From contig JAEYUC010000095.1 in the NCBI GenBank assembly GCA_023433705.1, positions 1 to 64,000 on the forward strand: 64,000 nucleotides of DNA, given 5' to 3'. The notes below the pieces were generated by a model, which ran no database searches, had not been told where the DNA came from, and worked only from the letters and a program-made list of their open reading frames with translations. The stretch comes from Pseudomonadota bacterium. Its GTDB lineage: Bacteria > Pseudomonadota > Gammaproteobacteria > Steroidobacterales > Steroidobacteraceae. Shown here piece after piece: positions 48,450 to 57,172 of this stretch (within the stretch, counting starts at the first letter, position 1; every line of letters starts with the position of its first letter). The position numbers and the translations under genes are program-made.

Positions 48450-50126
48450 ATGGCATCCCTCAAAGACATCGCGGTCGTGACGGAAAACACGGCCCCGGCC
48501 CGCGGCGCGCGCAGCGGCGAGAAGTACGTGACGCCGCAGGGCTTCACCGCCATCAAGGACGGGCAGAAGACCCGCGGCGCCGTCGCGCCGCCGACCCTAC
48601 GCAAGCCGTCGTGGATCCGCGCGCCGTTGCCGGTCGGCAAGGGCTTCGGCGCGGTGAAGGGCATCGTGCACGAGCACCGGCTCGCGACGGTGTGCGAGGA
48701 AGCCAAGTGCCCGAACATCGGCGAGTGCTGGAACGCCGGCACCGCGACGATCATGTTGATGGGCGCGGTGTGCACGCGCGCCTGTCGGTTCTGCTCGGTG
48801 GACACCGGCAATCCGCGCGGCTGGCTCGATGCCGAGGAGCCCGAGAACACCGCGCGCAGCGTCGAGCTCATGAAGCTCAAGTACATCGTGCTGACGTCGG
48901 TGAATCGCGATGATCTGCCCGACGGTGGCGCCGCGCATTACGCGGCCGCGATCCGCGCGATCAAGCGCCGCACGCCGCACGTCGCGGTCGAGGCGCTGAC
49001 TCCGGATTTCCAGGGCGTGATGCGCGACGTCGAGACCGTGGTCGATTCGGGTCTCGAGGTATTCGCGCAGAACGTCGAGACGGTGAAGCGGCTGACTCAC
49101 CCCGTGCGCGATCCGCGCGCGAGTTACGAGCAGACCATCGCCGTGCTCGCGCACGCGAAGCGCTACAAGCCCTCCGTGCTCACCAAGACCAGCCTCATGC
49201 TGGGACTCGGCGAGACCGACGAGGAGATCGCGCAGACGATGGACGATCTGCGCGCCGCGAACGTCGACCTGCTCACGCTCGGCCAATACCTGCGCCCGAC
49301 CGTGAATCACCTGCCGGTGGATAGATTCGTGACCCCCGCGCAGTTCGACCAGTACCGCGAGTGGGCGCTCGCGAAAGGCTTCCGCGAATGCGTCGCCGGC
49401 CCGCTGGTGCGCTCCAGCTACCGCGCCGAGCAGGCTGTATCAGGGCTGACGCCCACGAAGGAAAACGTCGCCGAAGCGGCGCCGTCCGTGAAATGGTTGG
49501 GAAGAGTTGAGTACGAGCCGACCTGGCGGGAGATGCAGCGCATCACCGACACGCGCGATGAGAACACGCCGGACGAGATCTGGCTGCTCGAGCACCCGCC
49601 GGTGTTCACACTCGGGCTCAATGCCGACGCGGGCCACGTGCTCGCGGCGGGTGACATCCCGGTGATCAAGATCGACCGGGGCGGGCAGGTCACGTATCAC
49701 GGGCCCGGCCAGCTCGTGGTCTATCCACTCATCGACATCCGCCGCGCGAAACTCGGCGTGCGCGATCTCGTCACCGCGATGGAACGCGCGGTCATCGACT
49801 ATTGCGCGAGCCTCGGCATCACGGCGAATTGCAAGCAGGGCGCGCCCGGCGTCTACGTCGAGGGCCGCAAGATCGCGAGCGTCGGCATCCGCATTCGCCG
49901 CGGGGCGAGCTATCACGGCCTCGCGTTCAACGTGAACATGGATCTCGAGCCGTTCCAGCGCATCAATCCGTGCGGTTACGCGGGATTGCAGATGACGCAG
50001 CTCGCCTCGCTGGGGCAACCGGCCGCGTCGGTCGAGGAGACCGGCCGCGCGTTCGCGCCGTTCCTGCAGCGCGCGCTCGACAATCTCCGTACGAACAAAG
50101 ACGGCGCGGACTGCGCGATCGCGTGA
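48450..50126 (+). CDS. LipA-LipB fusion: lipoyl synthase joined to octanoyltransferase
   Basis: A 558-residue single frame with two complete enzymes. Residues 1 to about 330 are lipoyl synthase: auxiliary cluster cysteines Cys82, Cys87, Cys93, radical-SAM cysteines Cys108, Cys112, Cys115, and the C-terminal RSSYRAE serine motif. After a short linker, about 345-558 is octanoyl-ACP:protein octanoyltransferase: LLEHPPVFTLGLN, DRGGQVTYHGPGQLV, Lys474 (GRKIASVGIRI) and catalytic Cys508 (INPCGYAGLQM). Neither half lacks key residues. TAGAAT lies 12 nt before the ATG. The usual separate lipB-lipA genes are absent from the adjacent ybeD locus. A lipoyl-making fusion is unusual; it would attach octanoate to GcvH and other carriers and insert sulfur. 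Confidence 0.94.
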   Translation: MASLKDIAVVTENTAPARGARSGEKYVTPQGFTAIKDGQKTRGAVAPPTLRKPSWIRAPLPVGKGFGAVKGIVHEHRLATVCEEAKCPNIGECWNAGTATIMLMGAVCTRACRFCSVDTGNPRGWLDAEEPENTARSVELMKLKYIVLTSVNRDDLPDGGAAHYAAAIRAIKRRTPHVAVEALTPDFQGVMRDVETVVDSGLEVFAQNVETVKRLTHPVRDPRASYEQTIAVLAHAKRYKPSVLTKTSLMLGLGETDEEIAQTMDDLRAANVDLLTLGQYLRPTVNHLPVDRFVTPAQFDQYREWALAKGFRECVAGPLVRSSYRAEQAVSGLTPTKENVAEAAPSVKWLGRVEYEPTWREMQRITDTRDENTPDEIWLLEHPPVFTLGLNADAGHVLAAGDIPVIKIDRGGQVTYHGPGQLVVYPLIDIRRAKLGVRDLVTAMERAVIDYCASLGITANCKQGAPGVYVEGRKIASVGIRIRRGASYHGLAFNVNMDLEPFQRINPCGYAGLQMTQLASLGQPAASVEETGRAFAPFLQRALDNLRTNKDGADCAIA

Positions 50127-50752
50127 TGCGTTACCTCGCCGCCGCGCTGCTGCTTGCGACGCCGTTCTCCGGCGCGCATGCGCAGGACGAGCCGGCGGCG
50201 CAGGAGCTGGTGGTCATCGACCTGCGGCCCAAAGAAGAAAAGGACGGTTCCGCGCTCACCGGCCTCAAGGGCAAATGCAACAAGGACGTGTATCGCATCC
50301 CCGACGTCGCCTCGGATCCGCTCAAGGTCGATGTATTCAAATCTGATCTCGTGCGGATGCTGATCGACGAGGGCGCCGGCAAGACGCTCACCGTCCTCAA
50401 CTGGTCCATCTACTACAACAAGCAAGTGCAGGGCGGCTCGGCGCTGCGCGGTGTCGGCATCGGCGGCTACAACTTCCCGACCGGCAAGGACGAGCGCAAA
50501 CCCGGCAGCGACTGCACGCGCGAGGAGTCGGCCGGCGGCTGGTACGAGGCCGGCGAGCTGCAATCCAACTACTTTCCGCTCGTCTCCGAATTCGAGGGCA
50601 CGTTCGCCGGCAAGCCGGTGAGCGTGCGCGTGGTCCATTCTCCGCGCCGGAAGATTCCGGGCAAATTCGTGGGCGATGAAGCGGACACGGCCACCTTGCT
50701 CGAGGCCATCCACGCGACCGCGGAAGCGGTCGCCACCGAAGTCGCGCGCTGA
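50126..50752 (+). CDS. Unknown exported protein
   Basis: A 208-residue protein with a signal peptide MRYLAAALLLATPFSGAHAQ. The mature part includes VVIDLRPKEEKDGSALTGLKGKCNKDVYRIPD, TVLNWSIYYNKQVQGGSALRGVGIGGYNFPTGK and SNYFPLVSEFEGTFAGKPVSVRVVHSPRRKIPGKFVG, with two cysteines that could form a disulfide. I do not recognise the family. It overlaps the LipA-LipB stop by one base (TGATG) and precedes a hydrolase gene by 7 nt, so all three are probably one transcript. Confidence 0.72.
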   Translation: MRYLAAALLLATPFSGAHAQDEPAAQELVVIDLRPKEEKDGSALTGLKGKCNKDVYRIPDVASDPLKVDVFKSDLVRMLIDEGAGKTLTVLNWSIYYNKQVQGGSALRGVGIGGYNFPTGKDERKPGSDCTREESAGGWYEAGELQSNYFPLVSEFEGTFAGKPVSVRVVHSPRRKIPGKFVGDEADTATLLEAIHATAEAVATEVAR

Positions 50753-50759
50753 CTGCGCC

Positions 50760-51635
50760 ATGGGCCGCGCCGCGCGCCGCTGGCTGCTCTGGATTTCGTC
50801 GACGATCGCCTCGGGGTTCATCGTGCTGGGCATCGTCTCCTGGCGACTCGGTTCCTCGCTCATCGCGCCGGCCAACCACCCCGTGTCTCTGCCCACGGGC
50901 CTGGACCTCACGAACGTCTCGATACCCGGACCCGGTCACGCCATCGCTGGATCGTGGCGCGATCTCGGCCCGGACCGGCCCGCCGTCCTGCTGCTGCACG
51001 GAGTGCGCGGCGATCGCGCGTCCATGGTCCCGCGCGCGAGTGTGCTGATCGACGCCGGGTTTTCCGTATTGCTCATCGATCAGCAGGCGCACGGCGAAAC
51101 GCCGGGAGACATGATCACGATGGGCTGGCGCGAGTCCGCCGACGTGCGCGCCGCGCGCGACTGGCTGCGTGCGCAGGTTCCGGATCGGAGGCTCGCCGTG
51201 ATTGGCGTTTCACTCGGCGGCGCGGCGGTGTTGCTGGGCGACCAGCCGGTCGGCTTCGATGCGGTGGTCCTCGAGGCTACCTACCCGCGCATCGGCCGCG
51301 CGGTCGAGAACCGCATCGGTATGCGCGCCGGCGCGCTCAAGTACGCGCTCGCGCCCCTGCTGGAGCTGCAGATCGCGCCGCGCATGCACATCGCCGTGCA
51401 CGAGCTCGAACCGATCCGGCACATCGCGATGCTCGGCGCGCCGGTGCTGGTCGTCGGCGGCTCGCGCGACGAACACACGACGGCGGATGAAACCCGCGCG
51501 CTCTATCTTGCCGCGTCCGAGCCAAAGAGCCTGTGGATTGTCGACGGCGCGGCGCACCAGGATTTTTCGCGATTCGACGCCGCAGGTTATCGCGCCAACG
51601 TCGTCCGGTTCCTCGAGCGGAACCTGCTGCGCTGA
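50760..51635 (+). CDS. Membrane-anchored alpha/beta hydrolase
   Basis: A 291-residue protein with an N-terminal transmembrane segment (WLLWISSTIASGFIVLGIVSW) and an alpha/beta hydrolase domain: LLLHGVRGDRASM, nucleophile Ser in IGVSLGGAAVL, Asp in GGSRDEHT and His in GAAHQDFSRF. It resembles the BEM46/YsgA-type envelope hydrolases; substrate unknown. It converges on ybeD with no gap. Confidence 0.83.
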   Translation: MGRAARRWLLWISSTIASGFIVLGIVSWRLGSSLIAPANHPVSLPTGLDLTNVSIPGPGHAIAGSWRDLGPDRPAVLLLHGVRGDRASMVPRASVLIDAGFSVLLIDQQAHGETPGDMITMGWRESADVRAARDWLRAQVPDRRLAVIGVSLGGAAVLLGDQPVGFDAVVLEATYPRIGRAVENRIGMRAGALKYALAPLLELQIAPRMHIAVHELEPIRHIAMLGAPVLVVGGSRDEHTTADETRALYLAASEPKSLWIVDGAAHQDFSRFDAAGYRANVVRFLERNLLR

Positions 51636-51917
51636 TCAGATCAGCATGATCACGTCCTTGCTCGCCGACAGGGCCTTGGCGAGCTCGACGACCTGCTCGC
51701 GGCTGCGAGCGGTGATCGTGTACGTGATCGAAATGAAGTGTTGCTGGTTGCTCTCGCGTTCCGTGATCTGCGAGTCCTCGAGATCCGGAACATGCTCCCG
51801 CACGATCGCGTCGATGTTCGCGCGCAGGAATTCGCTGCGGCGGCCGACGACCTTGATGGGATATTCGACGGGAAACTTCAGCAGCTCCTCGCCATCGCCT
51901 GATATGTCCTTCACCAT
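51636..51917 (-). CDS. ybeD: YbeD/DUF493 family protein
   Basis: A 93-residue ACT-like protein (LLKFPVEYPIKVVGRRSEFLRANIDAIV, ISITYTITARSREQVVELAKALSASKDVIMLI). In E. coli ybeD lies between dacA and lipB; here it lies between the aminotransferase gene and the LipA-LipB block on the opposite strand. Its function is unknown, though the repeated lip/dac linkage suggests a role with lipoyl or cell-envelope metabolism. It overlaps the upstream gene by 7 nt. Confidence 0.93.
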   Translation of the reverse strand: MVKDISGDGEELLKFPVEYPIKVVGRRSEFLRANIDAIVREHVPDLEDSQITERESNQQHFISITYTITARSREQVVELAKALSASKDVIMLI

Positions 51918-52789
51918 GGCCTCCCGGCGAGCTCGCGCTTGAATTGCTGGTAGGCATCGTACAGCTTGCGCCATACGGGCCCGGGTCTGCCGTCGCCTAT
52001 CTGTTTGCCATCGAGCGAGGTGACGGGCTGTACCTCGCGCGTGGCGGCGCCGAGCATGATCTCCTGCGCGCCGCGCAGCTCCGCCTCGGAAACGTCGGTC
52101 GCGCGCCACTTCACGCCGCAGCGGTCCGCCAGTTCCTCGAGCACGCTGCGCGTCGTGCCCGGCAGCAGCTTCCACGAATTCGGCGGCGTGCGCAGCTCGC
52201 CGTCGATGACGACGTGCACGCTCGAGGCGCTCGAATCGGTCAGGTATCCCTCGCGCAGCAGGATGCACTCGGACGCATCCGCGTCGACCGCGAGCTGGCG
52301 CAACAACACGTTAGCGAGCAGCGACACCGACTTGATGTCGCAGCGCGCCCAGCGCGTGTCCTGCGCGGTCACGGCGGGCAGGCCGTTCTCGCGCCAGCCC
52401 GCGCGCCCGGTGGGCCAGGGCGCGGCGAACGCGAACACGGTGCGCGGCACGTCGGGCAGCGGCGCGTGATTGCGCCCGTATTCGGCGCCGCGCGTGACCT
52501 GCACGTAGATGTACGCATCGGACGAACCCGCATCATTGCGCGCGATGAGCTCGCGATACAGGTCGCGCCACTGGTCCCGCGTCAGAGGATCCGCCATGCG
52601 GATCTCGTCGAGGCTGCGCGTGAGACGTGCGTGATGTTCGTCGAAGCGGAACGGCCGGCCGCCGTACACCGGCGTCACTTCGTAAGCGCCGTCGGAATAC
52701 AGGAAGCCACGATCGAGCGGCGAGATGCGCGCCTCGCGCAACGGCAGGAATTCGCCGTTCAAGTGACAGATCGGCAGTGGCTCGGCCAT
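51911..52789 (-). CDS. D-amino-acid aminotransferase (class IV PLP)
   Basis: A 292-residue class IV aminotransferase like Bacillus Dat. Signatures: ISPLDRGFLYSDGAYEVTPVYGGRPFRFDEHHARL, the PLP lysine in CDIKSVSLLANVLLRQLA, and SSASSVHVVIDGELRTP. It interconverts D-amino acids and 2-oxoacids, giving D-glutamate and D-alanine for peptidoglycan; the setting between dacA and ybeD agrees. A branched-chain or aminodeoxychorismate lyase role cannot be fully excluded. Confidence 0.85.
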   Translation of the reverse strand: MAEPLPICHLNGEFLPLREARISPLDRGFLYSDGAYEVTPVYGGRPFRFDEHHARLTRSLDEIRMADPLTRDQWRDLYRELIARNDAGSSDAYIYVQVTRGAEYGRNHAPLPDVPRTVFAFAAPWPTGRAGWRENGLPAVTAQDTRWARCDIKSVSLLANVLLRQLAVDADASECILLREGYLTDSSASSVHVVIDGELRTPPNSWKLLPGTTRSVLEELADRCGVKWRATDVSEAELRGAQEIMLGAATREVQPVTSLDGKQIGDGRPGPVWRKLYDAYQQFKRELAGRPW

Positions 52790-52793
52790 CCAG

Positions 52794-53954
52794 CTACCTG
52801 GCCCAGAGCGCGATGCCGTCGACCATGCGCGTCCACCAGCCGCCCTCGGGCACGTCCGCCTGCGCGACCAGCGGCACGCGCGCGACCACGTCCTTGCCGT
52901 CGCTCACGGTGAGCTCGCCGAGCGTGGCGCCTTTCTTGATCGGCGCGATCAGCGGCTCTTTGACGGTGGCGTTGGTGGCGAGCTGCTTGCCCGCGCCGCG
53001 GCCGACCGTCACCCAGACGTCGCGCGCCGGCACGAGCGTCACGCGATCCGTTTCGCCCTTGTACACCTCGGGCTTGAGCACGACGTCGCCGGCGCCCTTG
53101 GCCTTCACGGTCTCGAAGAACGTGTAGCCGTAGTTGAGCAGCGAAGCGGACGCGTCTTCGCGTTGCTTGAAGCCGCCGGTGCCGAGCACCACGGCGATCA
53201 GCCGCATGCCGTTGCGGTGCGCCGAGCTCGCGAGACCGTAGCCGGCGCTCTTGGTGTGGCCGGTCTTGATTCCGTCCACCGACGAATCGCGCGCGAGCAG
53301 GCCGTTGCGGTTCGGCTGCCGGTGCTTGTTCCAGGTGAACTCGCGCTCGGAGTACCAGCGGTAGTACTCGGGATAGTCGCGGATGATCGCGCGCGAAATG
53401 ATGGCGAGGTCGGTGGCCGACGAGTAGTGGCGCGGAGCGGGCGCGCCCCAGCTGTTCTCCCAGTTCGTGTTCTTCAGGCCCATCCGCCGCGAGTATTCGT
53501 TCATGATCTGCACGAAGCCTTCCTCGGTGCCGCCTAACTTCTCGGCGAGCGCGATGGTGGCGTCGTTGCCCGACTGGATGATCATGCCCTTGATCAGCAC
53601 CTCGACCGGCACGCGCGAGTTCACTTCGAGGAAGGTCGTCGAACCGCCGGACGCGGAGCCGCCCGTGCGCCACGCGTTCTCGCTGACGAGCACTTCTTCG
53701 TCGAGCGCCAGGCGCTTCTCGCGCAGCGCGTCGAACACGATGTACGCCGTCATGAGCTTGGTGATGCTGGCCGGCTCCATCTGCACGTCTGCGTTGTGAG
53801 CCGCGAGGATCCGTCCGCTCTGGTGATCCATCAGCACGTAGGCTTTCGCGTCGTTCGCGGGAGGTTTCGGGATCGGGACGGCCGCCTGCGCAAGGCCCAG
53901 GAATGAACACAGTGAAACGCAAATGAAAGCCAGGGCAGGCCGGGAAATCGGCAT
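52794..53954 (-). CDS. dacA: D-alanyl-D-alanine carboxypeptidase (PBP5/6-like)
   Basis: A 386-residue low-molecular-mass penicillin-binding protein. Signal peptide to LAQAA; the three active-site motifs are Ser63-Ile-Thr-Lys66, Ser128-Gly-Asn130 and Lys230-Thr-Gly. The C-terminal beta domain and an amphipathic tail (WWTRMVDGIALWAR) anchor it to the inner membrane. It trims terminal D-Ala from pentapeptides. It lies 4 nt before the aminotransferase gene. Confidence 0.96.
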   Translation of the reverse strand: MPISRPALAFICVSLCSFLGLAQAAVPIPKPPANDAKAYVLMDHQSGRILAAHNADVQMEPASITKLMTAYIVFDALREKRLALDEEVLVSENAWRTGGSASGGSTTFLEVNSRVPVEVLIKGMIIQSGNDATIALAEKLGGTEEGFVQIMNEYSRRMGLKNTNWENSWGAPAPRHYSSATDLAIISRAIIRDYPEYYRWYSEREFTWNKHRQPNRNGLLARDSSVDGIKTGHTKSAGYGLASSAHRNGMRLIAVVLGTGGFKQREDASASLLNYGYTFFETVKAKGAGDVVLKPEVYKGETDRVTLVPARDVWVTVGRGAGKQLATNATVKEPLIAPIKKGATLGELTVSDGKDVVARVPLVAQADVPEGGWWTRMVDGIALWAR

Positions 53955-54015
53955 TGCGGGTTGTCTCCGGGAAGTGGGGCGAAGGAAACGCAGGGCGTGA
54001 TTGTACGCCCTGGAA

Positions 54016-54939
54016 TCAGTCCGTCAGCAGCCTTGCGTCGGTGATTCCGAGCGCGCGCACCTGCGAGAGGTTCAGGTCGAACTCCTCGACGCTCGCGAAC
54101 GGGCCGATGCGCACGCGATGCAGCGCGCGATCCGAACGCATGATCTCGTCGAGGCTCGCGAGCTCGATGCCGGCCGCGAGCAGCGATTCGACCCGACGCC
54201 GCGCGTTTTCATGATCCGCGAACACGCCCGCCTGGATGAACATGGCGGAAGCGGTGGAAACGGACGTTGCCGGAGCGTTCACCACCCTGACGGGCGGTGG
54301 TGGAGCGGGCGCGGCGGCGGGCAGCACGGGCGGCTCCGCGGTGCCCGGCGCATCGCGGCCCGGCGTGATGACGCGGACTTCGACGGGCGCGGTGCCTTCG
54401 CGCAGGAAATCGAGCTTGGCCGCGGCGGTATAGGAGAGGTCGATGATGCGGTTCCCGATGAATGGCCCGCGATCGTTGATGCGCACCACTACCTTGCGCC
54501 CGTTTCGCAGGTTCGTGACCTCCGCGTAGGCCGGGATCGGCAGAGTCTTGTGCGCGGCGGTCATCGCGTACATGTCGTACGGCTCGCCGAGCGAGGTCGT
54601 GGCGGCGTGAAAGCCGGGGCCGTACCACGACGCTGTGCCGCGCTCGACCCAGCCCTCGCTCTTCGCCATGACGTGGTAACGCTTGCCCATCACTTCATAG
54701 AACGGCGGATTGCCGCGCGTGCCGCGCGGTTCGACGCGCGGCACGGCGTCGGGTATCGCGAGCACGTCGGGCGGCACCGCGGGCACGGCCGAGCCGGACG
54801 GAATCTCGGTCGCGGTACGCGAGCGTGCGTTGTCGTGCTTGCGGCGCGCGAGGCTGCAGCCGGAAAACGCGAAAGCCGACAGAGTGAGGACGAGGATCGT
54901 GCGTGCGAGTCGTGGCGAGACCAGCCCGGAACTCATCAT
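54016..54939 (-). CDS. rlpA: RlpA, SPOR-domain lytic transglycosylase lipoprotein
   Basis: A 307-residue lipoprotein (lipobox FSGC, Cys28). The double-psi beta-barrel domain (about 90-180) has GTASWYGPGFHAATTSLGEPYDMYAMTAAHKTLP and the catalytic Asp region VRINDRGPF; the common FHG is FHA here. A Pro/Ala linker leads to a C-terminal SPOR domain (about 232-307) binding denuded septal glycan. It is coupled to mltB by one base. Confidence 0.93.
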   Translation of the reverse strand: MMSSGLVSPRLARTILVLTLSAFAFSGCSLARRKHDNARSRTATEIPSGSAVPAVPPDVLAIPDAVPRVEPRGTRGNPPFYEVMGKRYHVMAKSEGWVERGTASWYGPGFHAATTSLGEPYDMYAMTAAHKTLPIPAYAEVTNLRNGRKVVVRINDRGPFIGNRIIDLSYTAAAKLDFLREGTAPVEVRVITPGRDAPGTAEPPVLPAAAPAPPPPVRVVNAPATSVSTASAMFIQAGVFADHENARRRVESLLAAGIELASLDEIMRSDRALHRVRIGPFASVEEFDLNLSQVRALGITDARLLTD

Positions 54940-56030
54940 CAGAGCGGTTTGCCTTCGGTGGTCTGCGCGGCGAGCTGCTTCGCTGCGTCATCCGTCGAAA
55001 GCGCCGCGGGCTCGTTCGCCGCGGACACGCGCATGACGATGTTCTGCGCCAGGTCGTGCACCGCCATCGCGTAGCGCACGCTGCGGTTGTAACGGGTGAT
55101 CACTTCGAAATTCTTGAAGCCCACGCGATACGCCGGACCCTCCGCGGTCTCGGCCGGCACGAGCAGCGCAGGTGCGCTGGCGGGCAATTTCTTGGGATCG
55201 AATTCCACGCCCTTTGCCCTCAGGCCTTCGATGGTCTGGTTGAGCGCGAGGCCGCCGGCCTCCGCGGTCACGGGCGCCGCCGGATCGAGCACGGCATCGG
55301 CCAGCACCGGGCCGTTGGCCACCCAGCCGTGCACCTTGAAGTAGTTTGCGACGCTCGCGATCACGTCGTCCCAATCGGCGAACAGGTTCCGCTTCGAATC
55401 GTTGCCGCCGTCGACCGCGTACTGGCGGTAGCTGGACGGCATGAACTGCGGCGCGCCCATGGCGCCCGCGTAGGAACCGAGCGCGGTCAGCGGATCGACT
55501 TCTTCCTCGCGCGCGAGCTGGATGAACTGCGCGAGCTCGCGGCCGAAGAATTCGCCGCGCGGTGGATAGTCGAAGGCGAGCGTCGCGAGCGCGTCGAGCA
55601 CTCGCCACTTGCCGGTGAGGCGGCCGTAGTAGGTCTCCACGCCGATGATCGCGACGATGTATTCGGGCGCGACGCCGGTCTCCTTGCGCACGCGCTCGAG
55701 CCGGTCGCGGTGTTCGATCATGAACTGCGCGCCCTCGGCGATGCGCTGCTCGTTGACGAAACGCTCGCGGTATTCGAACCACGGGGAGACTTTTTCGGCG
55801 GGCTTGCTGATCGCCTCGATGATCTTGGGCTGTGGCTCCGCCTTGGCGAGCAGGCGGTAGATTTCGAGCGGCTGCACCTTCTGCGCGGCGGCGGTGGCCT
55901 CGACGAACGAGCGGATTTCCGGGCGATCGAGATCGAATCGCGTGCGCCCGGCGAACGAGCCCTCGGCGTGAGCGTTGCCCGCGAGAAGTAGGACGATCGG
56001 TGTGAGGACGAGGGCGAAAAGCCGCGTCAC
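54939..56030 (-). CDS. mltB: MltB, membrane-bound lytic murein transglycosylase B
   Basis: A 363-residue SLT family 3 enzyme starting with GTG at 56030, overlapping the rodA stop (GTGA). Signal peptide to NAHAE, without a clear lipobox. The catalytic Glu is in IIGVETYYGRLTGKWRVLDALATLAFDYPPR, and SYAGAMGAPQFMPSSYRQYAVDG is the substrate-groove block. It cleaves MurNAc-GlcNAc bonds to 1,6-anhydro products, feeding the AmgK-MurU recycling route. Confidence 0.95.
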   Translation of the reverse strand: MTRLFALVLTPIVLLLAGNAHAEGSFAGRTRFDLDRPEIRSFVEATAAAQKVQPLEIYRLLAKAEPQPKIIEAISKPAEKVSPWFEYRERFVNEQRIAEGAQFMIEHRDRLERVRKETGVAPEYIVAIIGVETYYGRLTGKWRVLDALATLAFDYPPRGEFFGRELAQFIQLAREEEVDPLTALGSYAGAMGAPQFMPSSYRQYAVDGGNDSKRNLFADWDDVIASVANYFKVHGWVANGPVLADAVLDPAAPVTAEAGGLALNQTIEGLRAKGVEFDPKKLPASAPALLVPAETAEGPAYRVGFKNFEVITRYNRSVRYAMAVHDLAQNIVMRVSAANEPAALSTDDAAKQLAAQTTEGKPL

Positions 56031-57172
56031 GATGCTACGAGTTTCCGATGCGAGTACAGGGACATCAGGATACCGAAGCCCGCCAGGAGGGTCACCATCG
56101 AAGTACCGCCGTAACTGACCAGCGGCAGCGGCACGCCGACGACCGGCAACAGACCGCTGACCATGCCCGCATTGATGAATACGTAAACAAAAAACGTCAG
56201 CGCGATCGATCCCGCGAGCAGGCGCGCGAACGTGTCCTGCATTTCCACGGCGAGATATAGGGCTCGTCCTACAACGAAGAGGTAAAGGAGCAGGAGGATG
56301 GTGGCCCCGAGCAGGCCGAGCTCCTCGCCGACCATCGCGTAGATGAAGTCCGTGGTGCGTTCCGGCAGGAATTCGAGCTGGCCCTGGGAGCCGTTGAGCA
56401 GTCCCTTGCCGAATACGCCGCCGGAGCCGATCGCGATCTGCGACTGGATGATGTGGTATCCCGCGCCGAGCTTGTCGGATTCGGGATCGAGCAGCGTGAA
56501 GACGCGTTGCTTCTGGTAATCGTAGAGCACGTACTGCCACGCGAACCACGCGGCCGCGACGCCGGCGGCCGCGAGTCCGAACATCACGCGGAACTGCAGG
56601 CCCGCCATGATCACGACCATCATGCCGCCGATCAGGATCAGGCCACCCGTGCCGAGGTCCGGCTGGATGATCGTGAGTCCGGACGGGATCATGATGATGA
56701 CGAACAGCGCGGTCAGTGATTTCCAGTCGGGCGGCAGCGGCCGGTCGTGCAGCCACCACGCGCAGGTCATCGGCACCGCGATCTTCATGAGCTCGGAAGG
56801 CTGGAAGCGGATGAACCCGAGGTCGAGCCAGCGCTGAGCGCCCTTGCCGATGTGGCCGGTGATATCGACCACGACGAGCAGGATCACGCCAAGGCACCAC
56901 ATCGGCGCGGCCAGGCGGCGCAGGAACGCGGGCTTCACCTGCGCGAGCATGCACATCGCGACGCCGCCGAGCGCGACGCGGATGGCGCCGTCGATGACGC
57001 GGCTCCAGTTCTGGCCCGAAGCGCTGTAGAGCACGACGAGACCGTAGAGCGCGATGAGGCTGATGCCCACGAGCAGCGGACCGTCGAGCTTCAGCGCGCC
57101 GAGCAGGCGCGCCGCGAACGTGAACGTGCGCTGGCTGCGCGAACCGGTTTCGATGGGTTCGTACATCGGCAT
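56027..57172 (-). CDS. rodA: RodA, elongasome peptidoglycan glycosyltransferase
   Basis: A 381-residue SEDS protein with about ten membrane helices. Key blocks: WLDLGFIRFQPSELMKIA, IIQPDLGTGG (catalytic Asp), FLPERTTDFIYAMVGEELGLLG and GMVSGLLPVVGVPLPLVSYGGTSM. It polymerises lipid II with PBP2. Its ATG overlaps the mrdA stop by one base. Confidence 0.96.
   Translation of the reverse strand: MPMYEPIETGSRSQRTFTFAARLLGALKLDGPLLVGISLIALYGLVVLYSASGQNWSRVIDGAIRVALGGVAMCMLAQVKPAFLRRLAAPMWCLGVILLVVVDITGHIGKGAQRWLDLGFIRFQPSELMKIAVPMTCAWWLHDRPLPPDWKSLTALFVIIMIPSGLTIIQPDLGTGGLILIGGMMVVIMAGLQFRVMFGLAAAGVAAAWFAWQYVLYDYQKQRVFTLLDPESDKLGAGYHIIQSQIAIGSGGVFGKGLLNGSQGQLEFLPERTTDFIYAMVGEELGLLGATILLLLYLFVVGRALYLAVEMQDTFARLLAGSIALTFFVYVFINAGMVSGLLPVVGVPLPLVSYGGTSMVTLLAGFGILMSLYSHRKLVAS

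Noticed and set aside
48450..50126. The LipA-LipB fusion as a product of a missing stop by sequencing error.
   Set aside because: The linker reads cleanly and no SD-plus-start pair for a free LipB is visible at the junction, so a real fusion is more likely; not fully excluded.
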